Shown here: in pieces, positions 1-6,640 of the stretch | Position numbering within the stretch: the first letter of the stretch is position 1 | Layout of the letters: each line of letters opens with the position of its first letter | NCBI GenBank assembly: GCA_002412765.1 | Contig: DHVR01000064.1 | Location: 1-14,682 of the forward strand | Origin: Leptolinea sp. UBA5203 | GTDB lineage: Bacteria; Chloroflexota; Anaerolineae; Anaerolineales; Anaerolineaceae | Direction of reading: 5' to 3' | DNA: 14,682 bases | Notes under the pieces: model-generated | Told to the model about the DNA's origin: nothing | Database searches by the model: none | The model's input: the letters and a program-made list of their open reading frames with translations, nothing else | Translations under genes and position numbers: made by a program

Positions 1-33
1 TATATTTTAATCATACTAATGACATAAGTATGT

Positions 34-74
34 GTCATTGCGAGTGAGCGTTCCTCAGCGAGCGCGGCAATCTC
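34..74. repeat. Dispersed 'CATTGCGAG...GCAATCTC' type repeat
   Basis: An intergenic stretch begins GTCATTGCGAG and ends GGCAATCTC. ATTGC and GCAAT form the outer arms, and GAGTGAGCG can pair imperfectly with the GCGAGCGCG side. Short imperfect hairpins of this form are scattered through intergenic DNA in many unrelated bacterial genomes. Only one copy is in this window, so the repetitive nature is recalled from general knowledge rather than shown here. It lies downstream of the OsmC gene that ends at 112 and has no U-run marking it as a terminator. Confidence 0.5.
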
Positions 75-111
75 AACGCTTGCGTGGATACCCCATGATT
101 CGTGGAATTCC

Positions 112-516
112 CTATCCCATCACTTCATGACTGGTGGTAATCTCCGCCACGCCGCGCACGGTGGCGGCCACGGAGCAATATTTTTCTTCCGATAATTCAA
201 TGGCCTTCGCCAGGTCCTTCTCGGTCAAACCCTCGCCTTTGGCTACATAATGCAGATGAATCTTGCGAAACGGCCAGGGCGGATTCTCGTCCTGCTCGGC
301 TTTGACCTGGATCTCCAGGAAGGACAGCGGCTGTTTCTTCTTCTCGGAAATACTGACCACATCCACGGCCGTACAGGAAGCCAGCGCCACCAACAACATC
401 TCGGATGGCTTCATGCCGACGCCGTCGCCTGGCGTGGAAAGCACCACCGAATGCTGCGTGGAATCCACCCCGATAAACGTGCCGCTCTGTATCCACTTAA
501 CCTTTGCTTCTGCCAT
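112..516 (-). CDS. OsmC family peroxiredoxin-like protein
   Basis: This 134-residue protein belongs to the OsmC/Ohr fold, whose members reduce organic hydroperoxides or act on sulfur compounds in the cytoplasm with a pair of cysteines. Both are visible: Cys48 in LASCTAVDV on the central helix, and Cys114 in EEKYCSVAAT. The preceding GMKPSEMLLVALASC segment is typical of the family. Length is normal. The start is set by a strong AGGAGG five bases before the ATG, and this Shine-Dalgarno overlaps the stop codon (TAG/GAGG) of the upstream repressor gene, so the two are translationally coupled. The pairing suggests the repressor controls OsmC in response to a thiol-reactive signal such as persulfide, metal or peroxide (inference). 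The exact substrate cannot be read from the sequence. It is a different OsmC subtype from the one at 6704. Confidence 0.88.
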   Translation of the reverse strand: MAEAKVKWIQSGTFIGVDSTQHSVVLSTPGDGVGMKPSEMLLVALASCTAVDVVSISEKKKQPLSFLEIQVKAEQDENPPWPFRKIHLHYVAKGEGLTEKDLAKAIELSEEKYCSVAATVRGVAEITTSHEVMG

Positions 517-525
517 TTCTGCCTC

Positions 526-813
526 CTATAAAACTTTGCTTCGTCCAATCAATGTGATGAAATTGTTCAACATCGCCTGACGCTGCGGATCCAGGCTGGT
601 TTCGCCTTCTGCCAGCATGCAGGATTGAGCATACGTCTCCAGCACTTCCACGCTGGTGCTGTGTACCGCCGAGCGTACCGCAGTGAGCTGCTGTAAAATC
701 TCGCTGCACTCGCGATCCTCTTCCACCATGGCTTGAATCCCGCGGACCTGACCTTCGATCCGTTTCAACCGCGCCAGGATGGCTTTTTTATTTTGCATCC
801 GTTCGTCACTCAT
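526..813 (-). CDS. CsoR/CstR-family (DUF156) transcriptional repressor
   Basis: This 95-residue all-helical repressor belongs to the CsoR/RcnR/FrmR/CstR family, which forms tetramers that release DNA on binding metal, formaldehyde or persulfide. The signature LARLKRIEGQVRGIQAMVEEDREC is present. Counting from ATG 813, the ligand positions fall at Cys36, Tyr61 and Cys65, the same spacing as copper-sensing CsoR (Cys36-His61-Cys65) but with the copper-binding His replaced by Tyr. A Cys-x-Cys pair without that His is what persulfide sensors of the CstR type show, so sulfur sensing is more likely than Cu(I) (inference). ATG 813 is preferred over the in-frame ATG at 840 because GGAAGA lies just upstream of 813 and nothing similar precedes 840. 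It is the first gene of a pair with the OsmC gene 9 nt downstream. Confidence 0.88.
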   Translation of the reverse strand: MSDERMQNKKAILARLKRIEGQVRGIQAMVEEDRECSEILQQLTAVRSAVHSTSVEVLETYAQSCMLAEGETSLDPQRQAMLNNFITLIGRSKVL

Positions 814-879
814 TCGTTCTTCCGTAGGCAAATTGCCCATTTTTTATAGTTGCTAACACACCATTTTTTAATTCGTTTA

Positions 880-896
880 GAGTTGACACGCAACTC
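880..896. promoter_or_regulatory. Inverted repeat upstream of the CsoR-family gene
   Basis: GAGTTG and CAACTC form a perfect 6-bp inverted repeat around a 5-nt centre in the gap between the zinc-ribbon gene and the repressor gene. It could be an operator for the repressor or a weak hairpin after the zinc-ribbon gene. There is no U-run, so a terminator is less likely. It does not look like the GC-rich operators of copper CsoR. Function is not established. Confidence 0.3.
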
Positions 897-912
897 ATCC
901 AGGTCAGCTCCC

Positions 913-1128
913 TCAAGTAAAGCGCCCGGATCCGCCCCCGCAGGAGGAAGACGAGCTGCCCCCACTGAAGGAGGAGCCATCCGAGCGGGAAGCAAACAAG
1001 GAAATGCGCTTGCTGGTGTCCGTACTTTTACACCGCGGACATTCAGGCACATGGTCCGCCTCAGAGAAAGAAACCTTTTTTTCAAAAGGATTGCCGCAGC
1101 ATTGACAAATATATTCGTAAATGGGCAT
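913..1128 (-). CDS. FmdB-like zinc ribbon protein (CxxC_CxxC_SSSS family)
   Basis: This 71-residue protein begins MPIYEYICQCCGNPFEKK, continues with CPRCKSTDTSKRIS, and ends in a low-complexity Ser/Gly tail (SSSSSCGGGSG). The two CxxC pairs (CQCC and CPRC) should bind one zinc. This is the standard layout of the small FmdB-type putative regulatory proteins, whose name comes from an amidase/formamidase operon but whose biochemical role is mostly unknown. GAGAGGT stands about nine bases before the ATG. It lies 99 nt upstream of the CsoR-family gene on the same strand and could be co-transcribed with it. Confidence 0.85.
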   Translation of the reverse strand: MPIYEYICQCCGNPFEKKVSFSEADHVPECPRCKSTDTSKRISLFASRSDGSSFSGGSSSSSCGGGSGRFT

Positions 1129-1147
1129 GGGTGTTTACCTCTCAGTT

Positions 1148-1168
1148 ATTATACTGTACTGGAGTATA
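1148..1168 (-). promoter_or_regulatory. Probable promoter with palindrome for the zinc-ribbon gene
   Basis: Reading on the minus strand, a TATAAT hexamer (1148-1153) lies about 20 nt before the FmdB-like start codon. No convincing -35 is seen. The -10 is overlapped by a perfect inverted repeat, TATACT-N7-AGTATA (1150-1168), in a position where a bound protein would block RNA polymerase. The regulator is unknown. Confidence 0.4.
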
Positions 1169-1238
1169 GCATATATCGCAAAAAAAGGAAGGAATAGAAG
1201 ATGTGAACTTTAGGTTTTCATTCCCTATTCACCCCCTA

Positions 1239-1354
1239 TTACATCTGCACCAACTCTACGCCGGCTTCGCCCAACATTTGCACGGCGATCTCATCCTTTC
1301 GGTAAGCCTCCCGATACAAAATGGCTTGATATCCGCATTTATCAGGTGTTGGGA
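1239..1354 (-). pseudogene. 3' remnant of a dCMP deaminase gene, frameshifted
   Basis: The last 78 nt match the 3' end of the intact dCMP deaminase gene (2511-2588) with six differences, all silent, giving an identical C-terminus that ends AVQMLGEAGVELVQM. Further upstream a one-base deletion (near 1317-1325) shifts the frame. Correcting it gives SQHLINADIK against SKHLINAGIK in the intact protein. Similarity stops just after that, at a point equivalent to Ser101 of 138, so the zinc site and catalytic part are missing. An open frame continues to 1448, but its N-terminal part resembles nothing in the intact protein. I read this as the tail of a lost second gene copy, not as a working protein. 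Confidence 0.85.
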
Positions 1355-1551
1355 AAACTCGAATTTCTATTGTATCCGTTTTATTCTCACAACCTTCGTG
1401 AGGTTCGATCCAATAATTAATTCCGCATAAATATTTGAGTAAATGCACCTATAGCATATACCCTACCCCCCATTCTATGAAATAATAGAAAAACGTTTAA
1501 TAACAACAAATCACATTAGCCAGCCACCACCGTAAACAGGATGCTCATTCT

Positions 1552-2505
1552 ATGCCGGACGACCCATCAGCCCTTGAAAAACCAACCCATTCAACGCCGT
1601 TAATCCAGGATTGCTACGACAAAGAAACGCTTTATGAGATGATCATCCGCGCCCTGCTGGACGCCAACAATGACAGCTTCTACATTAAAGACCGACTGGG
1701 ACGAATGAACATCGTCAATCAACGGGTGCTCATGGATCTTGGATCTGCCGATCAGGTAATTGGCAGGACCGACTCGGATTTTTTCGGGGCGGAATTTGGA
1801 CAGAAAACCCGCATGGATGAAGAGCATCTTTTCAATACGGGCATTGCCCTGGAGGGGTTGATTGAAGTGCGCGGGGATGCACAATCGGGCTTGTTTTGGA
1901 GCTCCACCACCAAGATTCCATTGAAGGACCCCGAGGGCAAAATTGTTGGGTTAATCGGCATCACCCGCAATATCAATGAAATTAAAATCCGCGAACAAAA
2001 ACTGCATATTTTGGCCACCCATGACCCCCTGACCAATGTCTATAATCGCACCGGGTTGGTGGACCGCCTGGATGACATGATCCATCAGTCCGGAAATCAA
2101 TTTGCCGTATTAGCCATTGACCTGGATAACTTCAAACAAATCAATGATGTCTATCTGCACAAGACTGGGGATGAGTTTCTTACCTGGTTTGCCTGGCTAT
2201 TAAAGGCAAACTTGCGCGGCAACGATATTGTCGCCCGGGTGGGCGGCGATGAGTTCGTGGTTATTCTGAACAAAATTGAGCAAAAATCCAATATCAGCGG
2301 ATATTGCGAGAAACTGTATGCGAATTTTGCTTTTTCCATTGAAGAACGTTTCCGCTCCTTGGGCGTGGGCATGAGCATCGGAATCAGTATTTATCCCAAC
2401 GATTCACGGAGTGCAAACCAATTACTGGAGCAGGCGGATGTCGCCTTATACGAAGCCAAAGATAAAAACAAAGGGACATTTCGTTTCTTCTCTGAAAACG
2501 AATAG
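1552..2505 (+). CDS. PAS-GGDEF diguanylate cyclase
   Basis: This 317-residue protein is predicted to make the second messenger c-di-GMP from two GTP. Residues ~25-145 form a PAS sensor domain (FYIKDRLGRMNIVNQRVL ... GLIGITRNINEIK), joined by a short helix to a GGDEF domain (~155-315) that opens with HDPLTNVYNR. The active-site loop GGDEF is intact at 231-235. The metal-binding Asp (AIDLDNF, D190) and the RxxD inhibitory site (RGND, 222-225) are present, so feedback inhibition by c-di-GMP is expected. There are no membrane segments or signal peptide, so it should be cytoplasmic. One deviation is YLHKTGDEFL where most homologues have a GH dipeptide. The ATG is preceded weakly by AGGA. It sits alone on this strand, between the dCMP deaminase gene and the remnant of a second copy. 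Confidence 0.93.
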   Translation: MPDDPSALEKPTHSTPLIQDCYDKETLYEMIIRALLDANNDSFYIKDRLGRMNIVNQRVLMDLGSADQVIGRTDSDFFGAEFGQKTRMDEEHLFNTGIALEGLIEVRGDAQSGLFWSSTTKIPLKDPEGKIVGLIGITRNINEIKIREQKLHILATHDPLTNVYNRTGLVDRLDDMIHQSGNQFAVLAIDLDNFKQINDVYLHKTGDEFLTWFAWLLKANLRGNDIVARVGGDEFVVILNKIEQKSNISGYCEKLYANFAFSIEERFRSLGVGMSIGISIYPNDSRSANQLLEQADVALYEAKDKNKGTFRFFSENE

Positions 2506-2510
2506 CCCCC

Positions 2511-2927
2511 TTACATCTGCACCAGCTCAACGCCGGCTTCCCCCAACATTTGCACGGCGATCTCGTCCTTGCGGTAAGCCTCTCGATACACTATACGTTT
2601 GATGCCCGCATTGATCAAATGCTTGGAGCAGATCAAGCAGGGAAAATGAGTCACATAGCAGGTGGCATCCTGGGTGGAAACCCCATGCACGGCCGCCTGG
2701 ATGATGCTGTTCCCTTCGGCATGCACCGTGCGCACACAATGCCCATCCACCATCAAGTGACCAATATCATCACAATGTTCCAGCCCACGGGGTGAGCCGT
2801 TGTATCCGGTGGCAATAATATTTTTATCTCGAACCAGGACAGCCCCCACCAGCGCGCGGTCACAGGTACTGCGGGTGGCGGCGTCCTCTGCAATTTTCAT
2901 GAAATAATCGTCCCAGGATGGTCTCAT
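2511..2927 (-). CDS. Deoxycytidylate (dCMP) deaminase
   Basis: This 138-residue zinc enzyme deaminates dCMP to dUMP, feeding dTMP synthesis. The zinc/catalytic signature is complete: His69-Ala-Glu71 (TVHAEGN) supplies one ligand and the proton-shuttle Glu, and PCLIC supplies Cys97 and Cys100. The GYNGSPRGLEHCDD stretch is typical of ComEB-type dCMP deaminases, as is the opening RPSWDDYFM. ATG 2927 is chosen over the in-frame ATG 2933 because the Shine-Dalgarno GAGGTGAT gives proper spacing only to 2927, and because homologues usually start just before RPSWDxYF. It ends convergently with the GGDEF gene, five bases away. A truncated second 3' end lies at 1239-1354. Confidence 0.93.
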   Translation of the reverse strand: MRPSWDDYFMKIAEDAATRSTCDRALVGAVLVRDKNIIATGYNGSPRGLEHCDDIGHLMVDGHCVRTVHAEGNSIIQAAVHGVSTQDATCYVTHFPCLICSKHLINAGIKRIVYREAYRKDEIAVQMLGEAGVELVQM

Positions 2928-2950
2928 CGTCATATCACCTCATTGACCAT

Positions 2951-2956
2951 ATTATA
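2951..2956 (-). promoter_or_regulatory. -10 element for the dCMP deaminase gene
   Basis: A perfect TATAAT on the minus strand lies 24 nt before the start codon at 2927, which gives a short leader containing the ribosome binding site. No good -35 hexamer stands at the 17-nt position, so strength is uncertain. Confidence 0.45.
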
Positions 2957-3118
2957 TCGTTCAATTCCGAGAGTGTGTGCGCAGCTCATTTTTCATGCTC
3001 GTTTCAATCCTACGTACCCATTGGAGACAGTAATCTAATTCCTCCTGAAATTCTACAAACCTTTCCCATTCATCGGATTAATTCCATCCTCTTTTTGACT
3101 TTTGTTATTTATCGTTTC

Positions 3119-3164
3119 TGCTATAATCGAAAGTAGAAGGATAAAAGGATGATTTACGGTAAAT
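3119..3164 (+). promoter_or_regulatory. Extended -10 promoter and palindrome before the lipoprotein gene
   Basis: TGCTATAAT (3119-3127) is an extended -10 element. TTGACT at 3095-3100 is too far away (21 nt) to be a standard -35. Downstream of the predicted start, ATTTAC-G-GTAAAT (3152-3164) is a perfect 13-bp palindrome in the leader and could be an operator. Confidence 0.45.
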
Positions 3165-3197
3165 GATCCGGCATCCATCGGGGACTAAGAGGGAAAA

Positions 3198-3596
3198 ATG
3201 GAAAATAAGAAATTTCACAGTTTATGGCGCATGCCGTGGTTTATAAAGCAAGTGGCAACACTTGTGGCTTTGTTGATTCTCTTTTGTATTTCAGCATGTA
3301 TCGCCTCCTATAAGGTTGATGTCATAGGCACATGGGATTACATCATGTATACCAGTGATGGCAATCCCTATGACAAAGGCACGATTACCTTCAGCGGCAA
3401 CCCGATGAATGGTTCCTATGTCATCCTCAATTATGACCAGGATGAAATTGAAGGTACCTTTACCTTGCAGGAGGATGAAATCCGCCTGACAGTCGCCGAA
3501 AATTGGAAGGGAACCCTCACCGATGAAAATACGATGAGCGGGGATTGGCGGCATGGGGATGGCACCCAGGGAACCTTTGAAGCGACGAGGCAGTAA
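3198..3596 (+). CDS. Small secreted lipoprotein, beta-rich, unknown function
   Basis: A 132-residue protein. The N-terminus is a lipoprotein signal peptide: basic residues, a hydrophobic stretch (~20-33, VATLVALLILFC), then the lipobox ISAC with the predicted lipidated Cys34. The remaining ~98 residues alternate short strands and turns: GTWDYIMYTSDG, GTITFSG, GSYVILNYD, EIEGTFTLQEDEIRLTV, GTLTDENTMSGDW, GTQGTFEATR. The repeated GT-x-aromatic turns resemble small lipocalin-like or up-and-down beta-barrel domains. I do not recognise a named family. GAGGG six bases before the ATG supports the start. It is monocistronic, with its own extended -10 promoter and a weak terminator-like hairpin downstream. 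Confidence 0.8.
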   Translation: MENKKFHSLWRMPWFIKQVATLVALLILFCISACIASYKVDVIGTWDYIMYTSDGNPYDKGTITFSGNPMNGSYVILNYDQDEIEGTFTLQEDEIRLTVAENWKGTLTDENTMSGDWRHGDGTQGTFEATRQ

Positions 3597-4023
3597 ATCC
3601 TACTACTTTCGCGAGTGTTCTCTGCCTTTATTTAATTTGCGATCCAGGAATTTTAACCTGGCTTCATTTTTTCAACTTAAATTAACTAAACATTTTTTTA
3701 AATCAACCCGTGTAAAAGTAACGACACCCTGATTTTGTTAGTCGCTATTTGGGGTAAATTCTGTGCGATTATATTGCTGATCCACCTTACATGCCTAAAC
3801 TACGATTTAACCTTCCCACTGAGAAAATGACAATTCGCCTCCTTGAAAGACAGGGCTTGATTTATCCATGCATGAAACGTCCATTCTTAAGCAATAAACT
3901 TGTTACCGGCAATTAGATATAGATGCTTTTTATGGATAATAAAGGGCAAAATAATGGATAACTCTATATAATGATAAGTACAATTTTACTGAAATAGTCT
4001 CTCTTTATAGGCTTAAGGATTGT
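3597..4023. other. Long intergenic region, AT-rich, no gene recognised
   Basis: About 430 nt separate the lipoprotein gene from the substrate-binding protein gene. Besides the weak hairpin at 3644-3673 I see a TATAAT (3967-3972) that may serve the downstream gene. Upstream of it the octamer ATGGATAA occurs twice, 22 nt (about two helical turns) apart, at 3932-3939 and 3954-3961, as activator sites sometimes are. A 41-codon open frame at ~3791-3916 has no ribosome binding site or recognisable sequence. Confidence 0.5.
3644..3673 (+). terminator. Weak terminator-like hairpin after the lipoprotein gene
   Basis: CCAGG and CCTGG form a 5-bp stem around an 8-nt AT loop, followed after a short gap by TTTTTT (3667-3672). 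The stem is short and the U-run is offset, so termination is only plausible. Confidence 0.35.
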
Positions 4024-4896
4024 GTGCTCATGTTCGGGTTAGTGAAACCACTGGATAATAGAGACGGAATAAAATCGGGGAATAATTCCATCCCTTTATG
4101 GGTCAGCTTGATGTTGGCTTTCATCCTTTGGTTCACAGCATGCAATCCGGAAAATAAACCTCCAATCGTCACTAGAGCTTTGCCGGCGCCCACTAAAGTA
4201 CCTGAAAACACCATCCGCCTCGCCAATGGTTATTGGCCTCCCTATAACGGCTCCGACCTGCCGCATGGAGGTTGTGATTCCTGGGTAATTGAAGAGGCAT
4301 TTGCTTTACAGGGAATCAAAGTTGAATATGATTATTTCCCCTGGGTGCGCAGCCTAAGCCTTTCCAAAAATGGGGATTGGGATGGCACCCCGGCCTGGGC
4401 TGATTCACCAGAATTTCGAAAACAATACTTTATTAGCGCCGAACCCACCACGATTCAAGAATGGGTGTTCTTTTACCGCAAAGATCAACCCTTTATTTGG
4501 CAAACCCTGGAAGATCTGGCTGGCAAAAGGGTGGGGCTCACGACCGGATATGTCTACAGCGATGCATTCGATGGGCTGAAACAAAAAGAGACAGTTACTT
4601 TTATCGAAAGTTCAAGTGATGCAGCCAATTTGGAGATGCTGCTCGCCGGAAGAATTGATGTTTTTGCTATGGAAAGAAATGTCGGTCATTATCTCATCCA
4701 AACGCTTTTCGACGAAGAAACTCAAGCACTGCTGGTAGCTTCACCGAACAGTTTTTCACAATTCAATACGCATTTACTTTTATCCAGAGCCATACCAAAA
4801 AATGAAGAACGGATGGCGGCTTTTAATTTGGGCATGCAGCAACTACGGGGAAGTGGGCGCTATGCAGAAATCATGCAGCATTGTAACCCTGAATAA
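4024..4896 (+). CDS. Solute-binding lipoprotein, family 3 (SBP_bac_3-like)
   Basis: A 290-residue extracytoplasmic binding protein of the two-lobe amino-acid-binding type. After a long N-terminal region comes a hydrophobic stretch (IPLWVSLMLAFILWFTAC) with a lipobox-like end and probable lipidated Cys40. The mature part starts TIRLANGYWPPYNGSDLPHGG and shows family-3 landmarks: a low-specificity aromatic pocket near the start, LEDLAGKRVGLTTGYVYSD at the hinge/second lobe, and AANLEMLLAGRIDVFAMER. There are no permease or ATPase genes next to it. Instead it is 9 nt upstream of a membrane histidine kinase, so it more likely presents a ligand to the kinase than feeds a transporter (inference). 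The start is uncertain: GTG 4024 and ATG 4030 are both in frame behind AAGGA (4015-4019). Confidence 0.83.
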   Translation: MLMFGLVKPLDNRDGIKSGNNSIPLWVSLMLAFILWFTACNPENKPPIVTRALPAPTKVPENTIRLANGYWPPYNGSDLPHGGCDSWVIEEAFALQGIKVEYDYFPWVRSLSLSKNGDWDGTPAWADSPEFRKQYFISAEPTTIQEWVFFYRKDQPFIWQTLEDLAGKRVGLTTGYVYSDAFDGLKQKETVTFIESSSDAANLEMLLAGRIDVFAMERNVGHYLIQTLFDEETQALLVASPNSFSQFNTHLLLSRAIPKNEERMAAFNLGMQQLRGSGRYAEIMQHCNPE

Positions 4897-4905
4897 TGAG
4901 GCACG

Positions 4906-6447
4906 ATGGTGAGCCAAATAAAGTGTCCTAAAACGCCATACCCACTCGCCCGCAGAATTGTGCTCATTGTCCTGGGTTGGAGTTTGTTGATCACCATGAT
5001 CACCACTGGGATTCAAATCTACCTGGAATATAACCGGGAATTAGACATGCTTAATGAAAGGCTCGCCCAAATCGAGGTGATTGAAGTCCCCAGTTTATCC
5101 GACAGTCTCTGGCATTTTGATAAAACCCAAATTCAACTCCAGTTACAGGGAATTTTAAATTTAGAAGATGTTCGCTTTGTTCAATTACAAATTGAAAATG
5201 GATTGATCTATACTGCCGGGGATACTTTTTCAGAGAACAATGCGATCTCCAGAACATTTTTCCTTGAATACACCCAGGATCAGGAAACATTTCCTCTTGG
5301 TGAACTATTAGTAATGGCCGATAGGCATCTTTTGCTGGTGCGCGTGATGGACTTGTTATCTCGTATTTTAATCACCTCTGCGGTGCAAACTTTTCTCCTG
5401 GCAGCGTTCATCCTCTATATAGTCACTAGAATGCTAACCCGCCCATTAAATGAAATTGTGCAGTATGCCGAAAATATAAGTCTGGATCATCTGGATTCCC
5501 CACTGGTCCTCAAATACAGGAAATTCTCCCCACCCAATGATGAATTACAAAATCTGGCCAACCGCCTGAATGAAATGCGCTCACGCCTGAATGAGGATAT
5601 AAAAATTCGGGAGCAAGCTGAGGCTTTGTTAATTGAGCAGCACGAAACACTCATCACCCAGCAGCTGGCTTTGGAAGAGGCCGAAACAGAAACGCGGCAG
5701 TTGAATATTGAATTAGAAAAACGAGTGGACGAGCGAACCCGGCAATTGGCTGCCCTGAATCGGGAACTGGAGGCCTTCAGTCATTCCGTGGCCCATGACC
5801 TGCGCGCTCCATTGCGTCATATGAATGGATTCGGCCAGATTCTGTTCGACGACTACAACGATCAACTTCCGGAGGATGCAAAACCGCTGCTTAAGCACAT
5901 TCAGGAAGCTTCTCAACGCATGACACAAATGGTGGATGCTTTGCTCGAACTTTCCAAGGTTGCACGGCGGGATCCACAAATCAGCCAGATTGCCATCAGT
6001 AACGTGGCAAAAGCAATTTTGGATGATCTTCACGCCAGGGAACCTTCCAGACATGTTGAGATGTCAATCCAACCCGATCTATCCATCCAGGCCGATCCCC
6101 GTCTGTTACAAATCATGTTGGAGAATTTGTTCTCCAACGCTTGGAAATTTACGACACGCCAGCCATCAGCAAAAATTGAATTTGGGTGTCTGCCGGAATC
6201 AGAGAATGGAAATGTCTTTTTTATCCGCGATAATGGAGCGGGATTCGATAAAACCATTGCCGATCGATTATTCATCCCCTTCCAGCGTTTGCATACGGAT
6301 TCGGATTTCAGCGGCACGGGCATCGGATTGGCGACCGTGTACCGTATCGTCCAACGACATGCGGGGCAAATTTGGGCCGAAAGCGAAGTAGGCCAGGGCG
6401 CAACCCTTTATTTTTGCCTGCCGGAACACCCGGACATCCAGGGGTAA
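4906..6447 (+). CDS. Membrane sensor histidine kinase (HAMP, HisKA, HATPase)
   Basis: 513 residues. TM1 is ~18-40, followed by a ~110-residue extracytoplasmic domain containing SLWHFDKTQIQLQLQGILNLEDVRFVQL, a pattern seen in CHASE-like periplasmic sensor domains. TM2 is ~152-174, then HAMP (TRMLTRPLNEIVQYAENI), a long coiled coil (~225-290) and HisKA with phospho-acceptor His297 in SHSVAHDLRAPLR. The ATPase core has an N-box (ENLFSNAWKF, 406-415), G1 DNGAGFD (442-448), F-box FIPFQRLH and G2 GTGIGLATV (470-478), so it looks fully active. GAGG five bases before the ATG supports the start. It is co-transcribed with the binding lipoprotein just upstream. No response regulator is encoded nearby, so the partner must be elsewhere. 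Confidence 0.94.
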   Translation: MVSQIKCPKTPYPLARRIVLIVLGWSLLITMITTGIQIYLEYNRELDMLNERLAQIEVIEVPSLSDSLWHFDKTQIQLQLQGILNLEDVRFVQLQIENGLIYTAGDTFSENNAISRTFFLEYTQDQETFPLGELLVMADRHLLLVRVMDLLSRILITSAVQTFLLAAFILYIVTRMLTRPLNEIVQYAENISLDHLDSPLVLKYRKFSPPNDELQNLANRLNEMRSRLNEDIKIREQAEALLIEQHETLITQQLALEEAETETRQLNIELEKRVDERTRQLAALNRELEAFSHSVAHDLRAPLRHMNGFGQILFDDYNDQLPEDAKPLLKHIQEASQRMTQMVDALLELSKVARRDPQISQIAISNVAKAILDDLHAREPSRHVEMSIQPDLSIQADPRLLQIMLENLFSNAWKFTTRQPSAKIEFGCLPESENGNVFFIRDNGAGFDKTIADRLFIPFQRLHTDSDFSGTGIGLATVYRIVQRHAGQIWAESEVGQGATLYFCLPEHPDIQG

Positions 6448-6640
6448 TTCTATCTTTTCAATATTCATTTACTGCTGGGTAGCGTGTTTCATTAACCTTT
6501 TTTTGTATGTCACAATGCCTCTTTTGCAGTAATTTTTACTCAATGTCCCTTCTACTTTTCTTTCAGACCACCTTCCATATCTATCAAAGATAAATGTTTT
6601 GTTAGAATGTCGCTATATATTAGACTATGATCATCTTTAT

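Noticed and set aside
884..889. TTGACA on the plus strand between the zinc-ribbon and repressor genes
   Set aside because: No -10 at proper distance and no plus-strand gene downstream; it belongs to the inverted repeat at 880-896.
850..1197. 115-codon plus-strand open frame opposite the zinc-ribbon gene
   Set aside because: It lies antisense to a clear FmdB-like gene, has no ribosome binding site and its sequence is low in recognisable features.
1355..1448. N-terminal part of the open frame that contains the deaminase remnant
   Set aside because: It has no similarity to the deaminase, and the true frame of the remnant is different upstream of the deletion, so the joined frame is accidental.
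1239..2933. A mobile element carrying the GGDEF gene
   Set aside because: No transposase, integrase or terminal inverted repeats are visible. The flanking gene-end copies are reported as a rearrangement, without calling an element.
3095..3127. TTGACT/TATAAT as a standard two-part promoter for the lipoprotein gene
   Set aside because: The spacer is 21 nt, too long for a standard promoter; I describe only the extended -10.
3791..3916. 41-codon open frame (begins MPKLRFNLPTEK) in the long intergenic region
   Set aside because: No ribosome binding site, no recognisable family, and a length expected by chance in this AT-rich stretch.
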